64,000 nt of DNA from the NCBI GenBank assembly GCA_003554945.1, contig PWHN01000057.1, positions 33,804-97,803 of the forward strand, read 5' to 3'. The first letter of the stretch is position 1. Each line of letters opens with the position of its first letter. The DNA comes from a bacterium. GTDB lineage: Bacteria > T1Sed10-126. The position numbers and the translations under genes are program-made. Below are positions 34,433-43,094 of this stretch, piece after piece. A model generated the notes under the pieces. It did not search any database. It saw nothing but the letters and a program-made list of their open reading frames with translations, and was not told where the DNA came from.

Positions 34433-34974
34433 CAGCCATCACTTTCCGGTTCGACCGCTGCCTTTTCTCGATCTGACTGATAAATTGTCAACCGGCTTCC
34501 TCCATATTCACGGTCTCGCATGAGGTAGAGCTTTTTATTCCCTTCTTTGCCATAACTGCGGTCAAGCTCAATTTTGTAGTTGGTAAGCGCGGAGGTTTCC
34601 ACAGCTACTATTGCCCTGTCATTCAACCACTTTGCTTCCGCTATCAGGGGAAGCAAACGTTTGACATAATCCGTCCGGTATGGAGGGTCCATAAAGATAA
34701 GATCAACTATTTCTGGCGGTCCACTTTCCGTAATAAAATCAATCACGTCGCTTTGGAACCAGTGTATATTTGCACCCTCGTCCTGTTGCGGTGGACTTCG
34801 AAGATCGACAGCGTAAGCGCAGCGAGCACCTTCGTCCACTAACGCCCGGCTGACAGAACCAAGGCCGGCGAAAAGATCAAGCACAACCAGGTCGCTGATA
34901 ACAGGCCTTAAAATGTCACAGAGAGCTTTAATAACTACAGCTTTGGTTTTTCTCACCTCAATGCATTCAGACAC
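34432..34974 (-). CDS. rsmD: RsmD-family RNA methyltransferase
   Basis: 180-residue Rossmann methyltransferase, probably 16S rRNA m2G966. SAM motif VVLDLFAGLGSVSRALVDEGA and catalytic motif IFMDPPYRTDYV (DPPY) match RsmD. Early residues (RKTKAVVIKALCDIL) replace the usual RP(T)xxxVREALFN segment, so it is somewhat divergent. Overlaps M48 by 22 nt upstream and pncC downstream, indicating coupled translation. Confidence 0.8.
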   Translation of the reverse strand: MSECIEVRKTKAVVIKALCDILRPVISDLVVLDLFAGLGSVSRALVDEGARCAYAVDLRSPPQQDEGANIHWFQSDVIDFITESGPPEIVDLIFMDPPYRTDYVKRLLPLIAEAKWLNDRAIVAVETSALTNYKIELDRSYGKEGNKKLYLMRDREYGGSRLTIYQSDREKAAVEPESDG

Positions 34975-36119
34975 CAGTCATCCTCCTCCATGCGCCAGAT
35001 GACTTCTTGATAACCGTCACGAATTTCAGGGACCTCTTCTCCCGGTTGATACTGTTCCTCGAAATAACTATAAATAATTCGAACCTCGGGTTTTGACGTT
35101 TTTAAATCTAACAACTGATACTGATAGTTTATTTTTTCAAGACGCGAAAAACGCTTCTTGAGGTCCTCCAGTAATTTCTCCGTGGATTCTTCGCCTTCAG
35201 TTCCCAATCTGAAGCCAGAACACAATTTTTCTCTTATCGTTTCTAAATCCAGAGTTTGATAAGCATCTATAAATTTTTCCAGCCTGGATAACGCCTGCTT
35301 TTCCGGTGGAGTAAATAGATGCTGGCGCTTGTAACGACTGTAGCGCCCCCTGTTAACCATATATTCTTCGCCCGGTTGCCAGCCGGCAAGAATTGAATTT
35401 AGGCGGCGAACCCGATCATCAAGGTACGGGTGGGTCCTCATTATCTCAAACTCGCGCACCGGGAAAGCTTCGCTTTCCTCCCGCAGCATCGTAAGAAATT
35501 CAATCATAGCCCGAGGATCATATCCGGCGCGACGCAGGTAGGTCATTCCAAGCTCGTCCGCTTCATACTCAGCCCCCCTGGTGTAACCACGCGCTAACAT
35601 GTCTGTTCCAATTATGCCACCAACCAGACTACGTCCGTCGGTGGCACTTACCGCAGCAACAGAAGTAAAGATGGATGCAAGCTGAAGTTGCGTTCGCTTC
35701 TCACTGTGATAAGCGCTAATATGGCCAAGCTCGTGAGCAAGGACAGCAGCAAGTTGAGCCTCTGTTTCCACCTTTTCTAACAATCCCCGGGTGACATAGA
35801 CATACCCCCCCGGCAATGCCATTGCATTGACCATAAAGGTGTCCAGGATTTCAAATTGATAGTCCAGACCCGGTCGATCAGAGAAAGAAGCCACCCGGCG
35901 AGCAACATTTCTTACATAAGCCTGGTAAGCTTCCGATTCGTAAAGACCTACTTCGCTTTCAAGCCTCCGCGCTGCTCTTTCGCCCATCCTCCGAGCTGTT
36001 TCTTCGGGAATAAAAACTCCACCGCCGTGAGGATCACCGGGACGCCCCGGGGCGCATCCTCCTGCCAAAAATAATATCAGAGTTGAAATGACTATAAAAC
36101 AGGCCGTTTTCGGCCTCAT
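34953..36119 (-). CDS. M48-family metallopeptidase, lipoprotein
   Basis: 388 residues. Signal with lipobox LAGGC (Cys22), so it is probably anchored to a membrane facing the periplasm. Zinc site LAHELGHISAYH (HExxH), with the third ligand in YTRGAEYEADELGMTYL. This is the BepA/LoiP-like arrangement used in outer-membrane protein quality control. The C-terminal 130 residues form a non-peptidase helical/NTF2-like extension. Stop of the DUF3108 gene is 3 nt upstream. Confidence 0.92.
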   Translation of the reverse strand: MRPKTACFIVISTLILFLAGGCAPGRPGDPHGGGVFIPEETARRMGERAARRLESEVGLYESEAYQAYVRNVARRVASFSDRPGLDYQFEILDTFMVNAMALPGGYVYVTRGLLEKVETEAQLAAVLAHELGHISAYHSEKRTQLQLASIFTSVAAVSATDGRSLVGGIIGTDMLARGYTRGAEYEADELGMTYLRRAGYDPRAMIEFLTMLREESEAFPVREFEIMRTHPYLDDRVRRLNSILAGWQPGEEYMVNRGRYSRYKRQHLFTPPEKQALSRLEKFIDAYQTLDLETIREKLCSGFRLGTEGEESTEKLLEDLKKRFSRLEKINYQYQLLDLKTSKPEVRIIYSYFEEQYQPGEEVPEIRDGYQEVIWRMEEDDWCLNALR

Positions 36120-36122
36120 CGT

Positions 36123-37019
36123 CTACAACTCCTCGCCGGGCACGTAATCCTCCAGATAAGCGTAAATTGAACCAAAATATGCCGAAACTGCTATTTGATA
36201 GGGTATCTGACGCTCGTCCTTACTCAACCAGAACCGGATATTCTCTACCCGGTCGGTGACCTCTTCCCCTTCCTCGTCTAAATCACCGGTTTTTCGCTCC
36301 AGTCCAACCCCGACGAGATAAGCTTTTTTCCAACCATCGTACGTTCTAACGTCAACAATATCGTTTACTTTTAAATGGATCTGGGCTACTTCATCTCCGA
36401 CCTGCACTGGAAAACTATACTCGTTGTTCACCTCAAGATCCTGTGAACGCAGAAAGAATACGGCCGAAAGAGCATCCTGTGTATATGGGGGGATTTCTCC
36501 GCGTTCGCCGTCATCGTGCTGAAAAAAACCTTTGTCTTGGTAATAGCGAACTCTTTCTTCGTCCTCCTCGTCCTCGTGATCCTGAAAATAATTATACCCC
36601 CAGGAAAACAACCCCCCAACGTCCATAAAACTGACCGCACGGTCACTCACGCTATAAAGCCAACTGGCCGCTCCTCTACTCTCCGCCTCAAGAGTCAATT
36701 TAAAAACATCTTGGCCGTTGAAATCATCCTCATCGACCTGCACCCGCAGCTCGCCGGCTGTCAGGCCAAGATAAGTCACTCGCCAGCGCAAACGTTCTCC
36801 CACACCAAAACGGGGCGTCATTTCACGTGGATCAAAATCAGGCGAAATATCAAAGTGTCCCGGCTGATCCTCCACAACCGGAGTATCCTCCTCAATCGAC
36901 GGCGTATCGCCGGCTAAAACCTCTGTATATGAAAAAAGTAGGCCAGCGATAAGGAAAAGACTAAAAACAACCAATCTAAAATTATTACGCCTACCTCTAA
37001 ACAGCTCAAAAAACATCAC
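36123..37019 (-). CDS. DUF3108-like exported protein
   Basis: 298 residues with an N-terminal signal/anchor (LVVFSLFLIAGLLFSYTEVLAG). The body is beta-rich: GERLRWRVTYLGLTAGELRVQV at about 72-93 is the typical DUF3108 opening, with later VRYYQDKGFF and FPVQVGDEVAQIHLKVNDI, consistent with a periplasmic beta fold. Function not established in the family. Co-transcribed with the M48 lipoprotein, suggesting an envelope role. Its transcription start must lie in the repeat-rich 451-base spacer upstream. Confidence 0.75.
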   Translation of the reverse strand: MMFFELFRGRRNNFRLVVFSLFLIAGLLFSYTEVLAGDTPSIEEDTPVVEDQPGHFDISPDFDPREMTPRFGVGERLRWRVTYLGLTAGELRVQVDEDDFNGQDVFKLTLEAESRGAASWLYSVSDRAVSFMDVGGLFSWGYNYFQDHEDEEDEERVRYYQDKGFFQHDDGERGEIPPYTQDALSAVFFLRSQDLEVNNEYSFPVQVGDEVAQIHLKVNDIVDVRTYDGWKKAYLVGVGLERKTGDLDEEGEEVTDRVENIRFWLSKDERQIPYQIAVSAYFGSIYAYLEDYVPGEEL

Positions 37020-37063
37020 AAAAACCTCCGTTAGAACGAATTAATATAAAGTCTTCTCCCAAA

Positions 37064-37200
37064 AGCCCTCTCCCCTGGAGGGAGAGGGTTGAGTGAGGGG
37101 AGAGAAGGTCTTACCGAGCACTCAGAGCGCTGAGTGCTCCGGTCACCCCCCTTTGTGTTTCCCCCCTTCAAGGGGCGAAAGCTTTTGGGGTGGACTCAAT
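37064..37200. repeat. Three repeat families stacked in the 37.0-37.5 kb spacer
   Basis: The 451-base spacer 37020-37470 has no gene. At 37068-37106 is the CCCTCTCCCCTGGAGGGAGA palindrome. At 37114-37142 is CCGAGCACTCAGAGCGCTGA mirrored by GTGCTCCGG (10-bp stem, 4-base loop), a compact form of the GAGCACTC arm found at 24368 and 29917. At 37145-37180 is the CCCCCTTTGTGTTTCCCC/TCAAGGGG module. The remainder is AT-rich and should hold divergent promoters. Confidence 0.75.
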
Positions 37201-37470
37201 ATAGCAAAATTGCTCAAACGAACAGTGCCCCGCTGATTATCTATCTAAGATTTTTTCCGTCCTACGTTGTTAACACCAAAAAGAGTGGATTAAATTCCTC
37301 TAGTAAAAAAGGTAATTTTTACCGGGTATTTTTTACCCATCAAAAAGCTTATTTTCCATATTAATTAGAGAATTTCCGTAGTATTAGCCGCTCAATCTAA
37401 TTACTGGGTCAACTCATGCGGAATAAATCTTGCTCTATTATTAAGTAACAACCAGAGGAGGTGAACCAAG

Positions 37471-37692
37471 ATGGCGAAGAAAAAAAAAGTAGTTGCCGCG
37501 CAAAAACGAATTAACGAGCTTGAGCCGGGGATGGTACTCGCACGACCTGTATATGGACCCGGCGGCTGCCCGCTGCTGCACAAGGACAAACCACTTAGCA
37601 GAAAAGGAATCGAACGCCTTCGCCGCCATAAGAAGCGTTTTGTGTACGTTTACCTCCCCGAATACGAACCAGAAGTAGTGGAAACAGCCTGA
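37471..37692 (+). CDS. Small basic protein resembling the N-terminal module of HD-GYP proteins
   Basis: 73 residues. After a Lys-rich start (MAKKKKVV), RINELEPGMVLARPVYGPGG and a following LLHKDKPLSRKGIERLRRHK with VYVYLP match the short beta-rich domain that precedes many HD-GYP phosphodiesterases. No catalytic domain follows; the stop at 37690-37692 is clean. GAGGAGGTG lies 7 nt upstream of ATG. It could be a stand-alone adaptor or c-di-GMP-linked regulator; function unknown. Confidence 0.75.
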   Translation: MAKKKKVVAAQKRINELEPGMVLARPVYGPGGCPLLHKDKPLSRKGIERLRRHKKRFVYVYLPEYEPEVVETA

Positions 37693-37710
37693 GACTGACC
37701 GAGAAGTCTT

Positions 37711-40700
37711 CTATATCGGCCATTCAATGTCAAGCTCAAGCGCTTCAAAGTGTCTTTCGGCAAATTCTCCCTCATACAGAATAAAGCGGCAGTTATCGTG
37801 ATCTTCAGTCATATACATGGTGGTCGTCTGAATCGTAACTTTAACCCCTGAACGCAGGGTCTCAGCGACTCGTATCTCTCCGCCCTCCAGTTCATCTATC
37901 TCGGTTTTTAGTTCCAGCAGTTCCTCACTTAAACTTTCTATTCTTTGCTTGATCGCTTTGGCACGAGCGGCCAGTTTTGAACGCAATTCCTGTTTGTCAT
38001 CGGGTAATTTGTCCATCCCGCCGACCTTCTCCGCTACGTCCATCAGACCCTTAATACCGCTTCTTACCTTATCCATATTGTCTTTTTGAAGATCAATTTC
38101 ATCTTCCAATTTAGAAACTCTGTCACGGAGACGGGGAGAAATTCCCACCTCAACCTCCGTTTTAGAAGCTAACTTGGCCCCTACTTTTTGTGCCTGAATT
38201 ATCTTGCCGGCACGGGTGACGCCGCCAATAATATCACCGCGGCGCTTGCCGTCGACAATTACGTTTTCCTCGGCGTCCACCTTGCTGTGCATAATCGCCT
38301 GTCGCACCATCACATTGCCGCCCGCCTTCACCCGGCAGTTTTCAACGTATTTGGCAAAGACATTGCCGCCCGCTTCGACCAGTCCCTCGTCCCGACCCAC
38401 GAGCCCCTGTTCAACAACCACGTCGCCCTCCGTCTTCACGTGCGCTTTACCCACCGAAACAGCTTCCACCCCCTGCTTGGCCTCCACCTTAAACCCGTCC
38501 AGGATCATCCCCTTAACTATCACCACACCGTCAAATTTAATGTTCCCCACCTCGTAATCAAGATCACCGTCAATCTCGAGAACCGGTTCAACGATTAACT
38601 CCTGCGTATCTTTATCTCCAATCAAACGTGCCCGACCATCCCGGTCAGCAATAACTTCCGTTCCGTCGGCGGAAAAACTGGTATTTTCTCCGGCCTTAAT
38701 TTCCACGTCTTCACCGGGTTCGGGGGGAATTTCCTCCCCATACACGGACAGACCAGCTTCACCTTCTGTGGGCGTATACACCTTAACCAGCACGTCGCCT
38801 TCTTTCACACTTACAACATTTTCCCCCTCTCTGAAGTCTACCTTTCCCTCTTCGACCTCTTCTTCTTCCTCCTCTTCCAGCTCTAGCTTAAATTCTATCT
38901 TTCCGTCCTTGCCATGTTCGGGGTCCTTCCCCTCGGCTATTAAAACTTCTTCTTCAAATAGTTCCTCGGAAAAAACCCGCTCGACTATTTCTTTGTCATA
39001 ATTGATTCCCTCCCCCTCAAGATAGTTAATCACTTCTTCTTTAGTTACAGCCACCCCCTCAGGTTTTGGAGGTATAACGGTAAGATATGCTTTAGTCTCG
39101 TATTCATTCATATTAATGCTAAAGCTGCCATCAATTTCAGGGTCACGTTGGCGGGGCCCTATTTTACGGGGTTCCCCCGTCGGTTCTTCGACCATCTCTT
39201 CGACTGTAACCCAATCAATGTCCTGATCATAGTTATTGTCCTCCAGTTCTTCTTTCACCTGTTCAAGTGTGACAGGGAGTCCGTGGCCCTCCGGTGGATA
39301 AACCGTAAGCATTAACCCGTCAACTGTGTTTTCCAGGTTTATAAAGCCAGCAACATCCTCCTGCTGCTTGGCCTGTTGAAGCAGATCAAAGGTCTCTTCT
39401 TCTTCCTCTTCCCCCTTTTGCTTAGTCTTTATATTTTCTTTTTTTACCACCCGAATTAGGTAATCTTTTTTACCGAACCCAAAGACACCGGGTCGCCCCT
39501 CTTCTAAAATTCTAACAGCTAAATTTTCGGGTCGCTCGGCCAGGTATTCAGCCGCTTTTTCAAGCCCTTCTTTAGGGGACTTACACCTGACCTTTACCGA
39601 ATCCCGCTTCTTGGGATCAAAATAGTGTCGTACTTTATTACGATTTTCCCCCTCCCGGACCTCAATAGCCCACCATTTCTTTGCTTCTTTGTCCGTTTTT
39701 TCTTCATCTCCTTCTTCCTTTTCGCCTTCGTCATCTTCTCCTTCCTCCGGCCGCGGTCCCTCTTCCTCTTCCGGAGTTATATCTATCAATACTAATTTCT
39801 CGTCCTCGTCGAGGCCCAAAAATAACCGAAACTGATCCTCACGGTTAAACAACGGCTTTTCTTCCTGGTAAGTGACGTGCCGTCGTAATTCACTTATTTC
39901 CGGAGTCTCGTATTTTTCTTCGAAGTCGTCGAGGTTTTCACCCAGAGCCGGGCTAAAATCCAGCGCTTCCTCAGGTTCACTGAAACTATCGTATTTTATT
40001 TCTTTGTCCTCCACCTTGATAGTGCAGTGATTTCTTTCCTCCTCCACCGGTTCACGAACTGCGCCAATATGCAATCTAACCCCGGGATAAACAGTGCCCC
40101 TCACTATGATTTCACGACGTATGTCAGAGTCTAACTCTTCTTCAATATTTTCTATTCTCAGCTTAACCTGCTGAAAGTCTTCACGTTCATGGTTCAATTC
40201 AAATTGAAGTTCACGCAGCCGGTCCTCGTCCGCCGGTGTTAACCCCTCCTCTTCCTTTTTCTCTTTCAGCTTGCTGACATTTTTTTCTTTTCTTCCTACA
40301 TCTCCCTCCAGTTTGTTAAAACGCTGTTCAAGTTTTTCCAGTTCTTCCTGCAGAACACCTCGAGCACCCATCCTGACCTTTGTTTCCGGATAACTTACCG
40401 AACCAAGATCATTGGTCACGATCAACTCACCGGCCGCCGTTTCTCCGCCAATTATATTCCCCCCCTTATCAACCAAAATAACAGCTTCTTCGGCGTCCAG
40501 TTGACTGTGCATCACCACCTCTTTGATAATAATTTTACTACCTGCTTTAATCCGAGCATTTTCGGCAAAACGACCGTAAACAAGACCGAGCGCCTGAATA
40601 AGTTGTTTTTCGCTACCCTTGATCCCCCCCCTGATTATTATATCCCCGCTGGCTTTCAACCGTGAGCGGCCCACAAGCCCCATGACCCAGATGTTACCGC

Positions 40701-41316
40701 GCGCCTCGACCAGACGATTGTCTGACACTTTTCCCTCAATAAAAATGTTCCCGTCATAACGAATATCGCCTGTGTCCGCATCCACATCTCCCTCCACGTG
40801 CATTATGGGGAGAACATGAACGGTATTCCCCGCCCAGACTACCTGGCCGGGACGACCGGCATAGAGGCGCTTGCCACCGTCCGTTTCTCTCACATACCGC
40901 CCGGCTTTAAATTGGGGCTCCCCTTCTTCGGTCAGATCAGCGGCCAGAAGCTGACCGGGCTTGGCCTCCTCCAGGTTTTCCATTGACTCGCTAAACTCAG
41001 CCAGTTTTTCCTCAATGCTGGCATCCTCTTCTACTCCCTCGTCGTCCTCCTCTTCCTCTTCAGGTTTATTGAAGGTAAATGTTTTCTGAATCTGAAGCTC
41101 TTCTTCTTCCTCTTCCTCCTCGTGCGAACGGATAGTGGTTCCCTGCATTTCAATGAGACTGTCTTCAAGTTCAAACAGCTCATCTTCTATTTGCATGAGC
41201 TCCTCTTCGGAGAGCTCTTCCACTACCTCCTCGTCAAAAGAGGTCTCCTCGGTCATATCCTCACTGGTAGTTTCCGAGTCGGCCATTTTTAACACCCGCT
41301 TTCCTGTCAACGCCAT
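37711..41316 (-). CDS. Giant FapA-like (DUF342) protein with duplicated beta-helix and internal Jag-N domain
   Basis: 1201 residues, more than twice the usual FapA length. An acidic N-terminal 120 residues come first. A first FapA polymer-like region (about 120-420) has DVDADTGDIRYDGNIFIEGKV and a coiled coil. A Jag-N domain (about 575-645) holds VKVRCKSPKEGLEKAAEYLA and GVFGFGKKDYLI. Linker domains follow. A second complete FapA region (about 870-1195) has DGDLDYEVGNIKFDGVVIVKG, AGGNVFAKYVENCRVKAGGN and a second coiled coil. Strongly acidic throughout. No signal peptide. Start MALT or an internal Met at codon 11. Role in the family is unclear (polymer or scaffold); no flagellar genes are linked. 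Confidence 0.85.
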   Translation of the reverse strand: MALTGKRVLKMADSETTSEDMTEETSFDEEVVEELSEEELMQIEDELFELEDSLIEMQGTTIRSHEEEEEEEELQIQKTFTFNKPEEEEEDDEGVEEDASIEEKLAEFSESMENLEEAKPGQLLAADLTEEGEPQFKAGRYVRETDGGKRLYAGRPGQVVWAGNTVHVLPIMHVEGDVDADTGDIRYDGNIFIEGKVSDNRLVEARGNIWVMGLVGRSRLKASGDIIIRGGIKGSEKQLIQALGLVYGRFAENARIKAGSKIIIKEVVMHSQLDAEEAVILVDKGGNIIGGETAAGELIVTNDLGSVSYPETKVRMGARGVLQEELEKLEQRFNKLEGDVGRKEKNVSKLKEKKEEEGLTPADEDRLRELQFELNHEREDFQQVKLRIENIEEELDSDIRREIIVRGTVYPGVRLHIGAVREPVEEERNHCTIKVEDKEIKYDSFSEPEEALDFSPALGENLDDFEEKYETPEISELRRHVTYQEEKPLFNREDQFRLFLGLDEDEKLVLIDITPEEEEGPRPEEGEDDEGEKEEGDEEKTDKEAKKWWAIEVREGENRNKVRHYFDPKKRDSVKVRCKSPKEGLEKAAEYLAERPENLAVRILEEGRPGVFGFGKKDYLIRVVKKENIKTKQKGEEEEEETFDLLQQAKQQEDVAGFINLENTVDGLMLTVYPPEGHGLPVTLEQVKEELEDNNYDQDIDWVTVEEMVEEPTGEPRKIGPRQRDPEIDGSFSINMNEYETKAYLTVIPPKPEGVAVTKEEVINYLEGEGINYDKEIVERVFSEELFEEEVLIAEGKDPEHGKDGKIEFKLELEEEEEEEVEEGKVDFREGENVVSVKEGDVLVKVYTPTEGEAGLSVYGEEIPPEPGEDVEIKAGENTSFSADGTEVIADRDGRARLIGDKDTQELIVEPVLEIDGDLDYEVGNIKFDGVVIVKGMILDGFKVEAKQGVEAVSVGKAHVKTEGDVVVEQGLVGRDEGLVEAGGNVFAKYVENCRVKAGGNVMVRQAIMHSKVDAEENVIVDGKRRGDIIGGVTRAGKIIQAQKVGAKLASKTEVEVGISPRLRDRVSKLEDEIDLQKDNMDKVRSGIKGLMDVAEKVGGMDKLPDDKQELRSKLAARAKAIKQRIESLSEELLELKTEIDELEGGEIRVAETLRSGVKVTIQTTTMYMTEDHDNCRFILYEGEFAERHFEALELDIEWPI

Positions 41317-41403
41317 CTTTCAAAATTAGTCCGAACAATTCATACTTTCGTAAATAACCGGGGATAGCTGTATATAATTTGCATTGACCCCACCGTAAAA
41401 TTT

Positions 41404-41895
41404 CTACAATATCATTAACAGTAAAATAAACCAGAAAATAAATATAAGTCCGTTTCCAACCAGCAACAAAAAAATAAAAAATGTAACCAGCTCCGAGGTA
41501 GTATTTCGTTTGCCACCTTTAATGTAAAGATGAGCAGTCCAGCCCAGCAGCCAGCAAAGCCAACTAAAACCGGCAAATAAAACAACCGGTAGAGATTCCA
41601 GCACAACTATTTCAAGCCATAAGACACCCAATCCTACTATTGATAAAAATAGAGCCAGGGAGCCGGATTTTAATCTACCCTCCCACAAATGACCAAGTCC
41701 CGGCAAAAGTAAAGACAGCACCAGCGGAAGAAAAAACCAGCCTGAGCCACCGCTGCTACCCCGGCGCACGGGAGTCCCGCAGTAGCTGCACTCCTCCGGC
41801 CAGCCAATCACGCGGGCTCGACAGGTCGGACACTGACTGAGACTAATCGATACTACCTCCCCAGTCCGGGGTTTTATAGAGAAGCCTGATTTCAT
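41404..41895 (-). CDS. Zinc-ribbon membrane protein
   Basis: 163 residues as the longest reading. CPTC (22-25) and CSYC (36-39) make a zinc ribbon, followed by three to four hydrophobic helices. The first ends in LLPGLGHLWEGRLKSG, like TM2/DUF5683-type small membrane proteins. The start is unresolved: the long form overlaps sppA by 53 nt, and a GGGGAGGT inside the sppA end is followed 7 nt later only by an ATT codon next to the sppA stop. Possibly co-translated with sppA. Confidence 0.65.
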   Translation of the reverse strand: MKSGFSIKPRTGEVVSISLSQCPTCRARVIGWPEECSYCGTPVRRGSSGGSGWFFLPLVLSLLLPGLGHLWEGRLKSGSLALFLSIVGLGVLWLEIVVLESLPVVLFAGFSWLCWLLGWTAHLYIKGGKRNTTSELVTFFIFLLLVGNGLIFIFWFILLLMIL

Positions 41896-42784
41896 TCTCC
41901 TGGGGAGCGGAAAAACCCTCTATAAAAGAGACTACACGACCCATTAAACGGAGCGGCGATGGCCTCTTTTCTTTTGGCTCGTCCAGGACAGGATCGGCTT
42001 CTATATCCGCCGCTTTACGAGCCACTTCAATAGCTTCGCGGCGGCTGCCAGTTTTGTCAATGAGACCAACCTCCAGGGCCTGCTGGCCGGTAAAAATTCG
42101 ACCATCAGCCACCTCTTCAATATCCATATCCTCCAGCCCTTCCCGCCGCTCCGCAACGTATCCAATAAATTGATCGTATACGTCCATTACTAATTCCTGC
42201 AGAAGCTCACGTTCATCGTCCGACATAGTACGAAACGGTGACCCAAGGTCCTTAAATTCCCCCGACTTTATTATTTCGTAATCAAGACCAATCTTATCGA
42301 CTAACTCACTTGCCTGAATAAATTGAATCATCACCCCAATACTTCCGACCACGCTGCCGGGATTTGCCACAACGGTGTCACCGCTGACTGCGACATGGTA
42401 GGCTCCCGAAGCTCCGGTATTACGGACAAAAGATATAATTGGCTTGTCAGTCTCATCACGCACACGCTCAACCTCACTACTCAGCTCCTGGGTGGGACCC
42501 ACCGCACCGCCCGGACTGTTGATATCAAGCAAAATAGCTTTAACTTCCGAGCGTCTTTTTAATCTTTGTAGCCGATCAATCAACGGCTGAACGTCCAACA
42601 AAACTCCATCCACGCTTACCACACCAATCTGGTTTTTACGGGGCACGGTAAAAATATCAGTGTATTCATGACCCACTATCCCCAGGAAAATCACTGATTG
42701 CAGGGCCAGGTAAAAAACGAGTCCAACAATCAGAACAAACGAAAAAATCCAGATAATCCTCTTTTTAATACTACTTCGCATCAT
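41843..42784 (-). CDS. sppA: Signal peptide peptidase SppA (S49 family)
   Basis: 313 residues, short-form SppA. N-terminal membrane anchor (about 10-30), LLDINSPGGAVGPTQEL (Gly-rich loop) and the catalytic Ser in FVRNTGASGAYHVAVSGD. The general-base Lys is in SGEFKDLGSPFR. GSIGVMIQ precedes it. Degrades leftover signal peptides or small membrane proteins. AGGAGG is 9 nt upstream of ATG. Part of a block with two Zn-ribbon membrane proteins and a large exported protein. Confidence 0.92.
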   Translation of the reverse strand: MMRSSIKKRIIWIFSFVLIVGLVFYLALQSVIFLGIVGHEYTDIFTVPRKNQIGVVSVDGVLLDVQPLIDRLQRLKRRSEVKAILLDINSPGGAVGPTQELSSEVERVRDETDKPIISFVRNTGASGAYHVAVSGDTVVANPGSVVGSIGVMIQFIQASELVDKIGLDYEIIKSGEFKDLGSPFRTMSDDERELLQELVMDVYDQFIGYVAERREGLEDMDIEEVADGRIFTGQQALEVGLIDKTGSRREAIEVARKAADIEADPVLDEPKEKRPSPLRLMGRVVSFIEGFSAPQENEIRLLYKTPDWGGSID

Positions 42785-42845
42785 TCAACTCGGCCTCCTT
42801 AAACCCGAAAAATCGGACACGGTGTACGGTATTGAATTATTAACT

Positions 42846-43094
42846 TTATGTCTTTTGCCCGCCTTTTTTGTAACAGTGGGGGCAGCCCTTTATCCGGAGT
42901 TCGGATTCTTTTTCATTTTTTCTAATCTCATCTGCAAACAAAGTCTCCCCCTGGGCCAGGTCGCTACCACAAACGGGACAGGTTCTAGCCGGGGGGTGCT
43001 CACCCGGACCGGTTAACTTGCCCACTCGTATTAGAGCTATGATCACGGCAATTATCAACAGAAGATATACAAACCAGATGATTTCAGGGGTCAT
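42846..43094 (-). CDS. Small membrane protein with two CPxC zinc motifs
   Basis: 82 residues. One N-terminal membrane helix (about 5-24) is followed by a cytoplasmic zinc ribbon with CPVC (39-42) and CPHC (71-74). The ATG overlaps the stop of the large exported-protein gene (ATGA), supporting translation. Function unknown. With the 41404 gene it brackets sppA, so the Zn ribbons may be accessory to membrane proteolysis or export; this is inference. Confidence 0.7.
   Translation of the reverse strand: MTPEIIWFVYLLLIIAVIIALIRVGKLTGPGEHPPARTCPVCGSDLAQGETLFADEIRKNEKESELRIKGCPHCYKKGGQKT

Noticed and set aside
38188-38598. Plus-strand reading frames antisense to the FapA-like gene
   Set aside because: Antisense of repetitive acidic codons gives long open frames; translations are Ser/Thr/His-rich and match no family.
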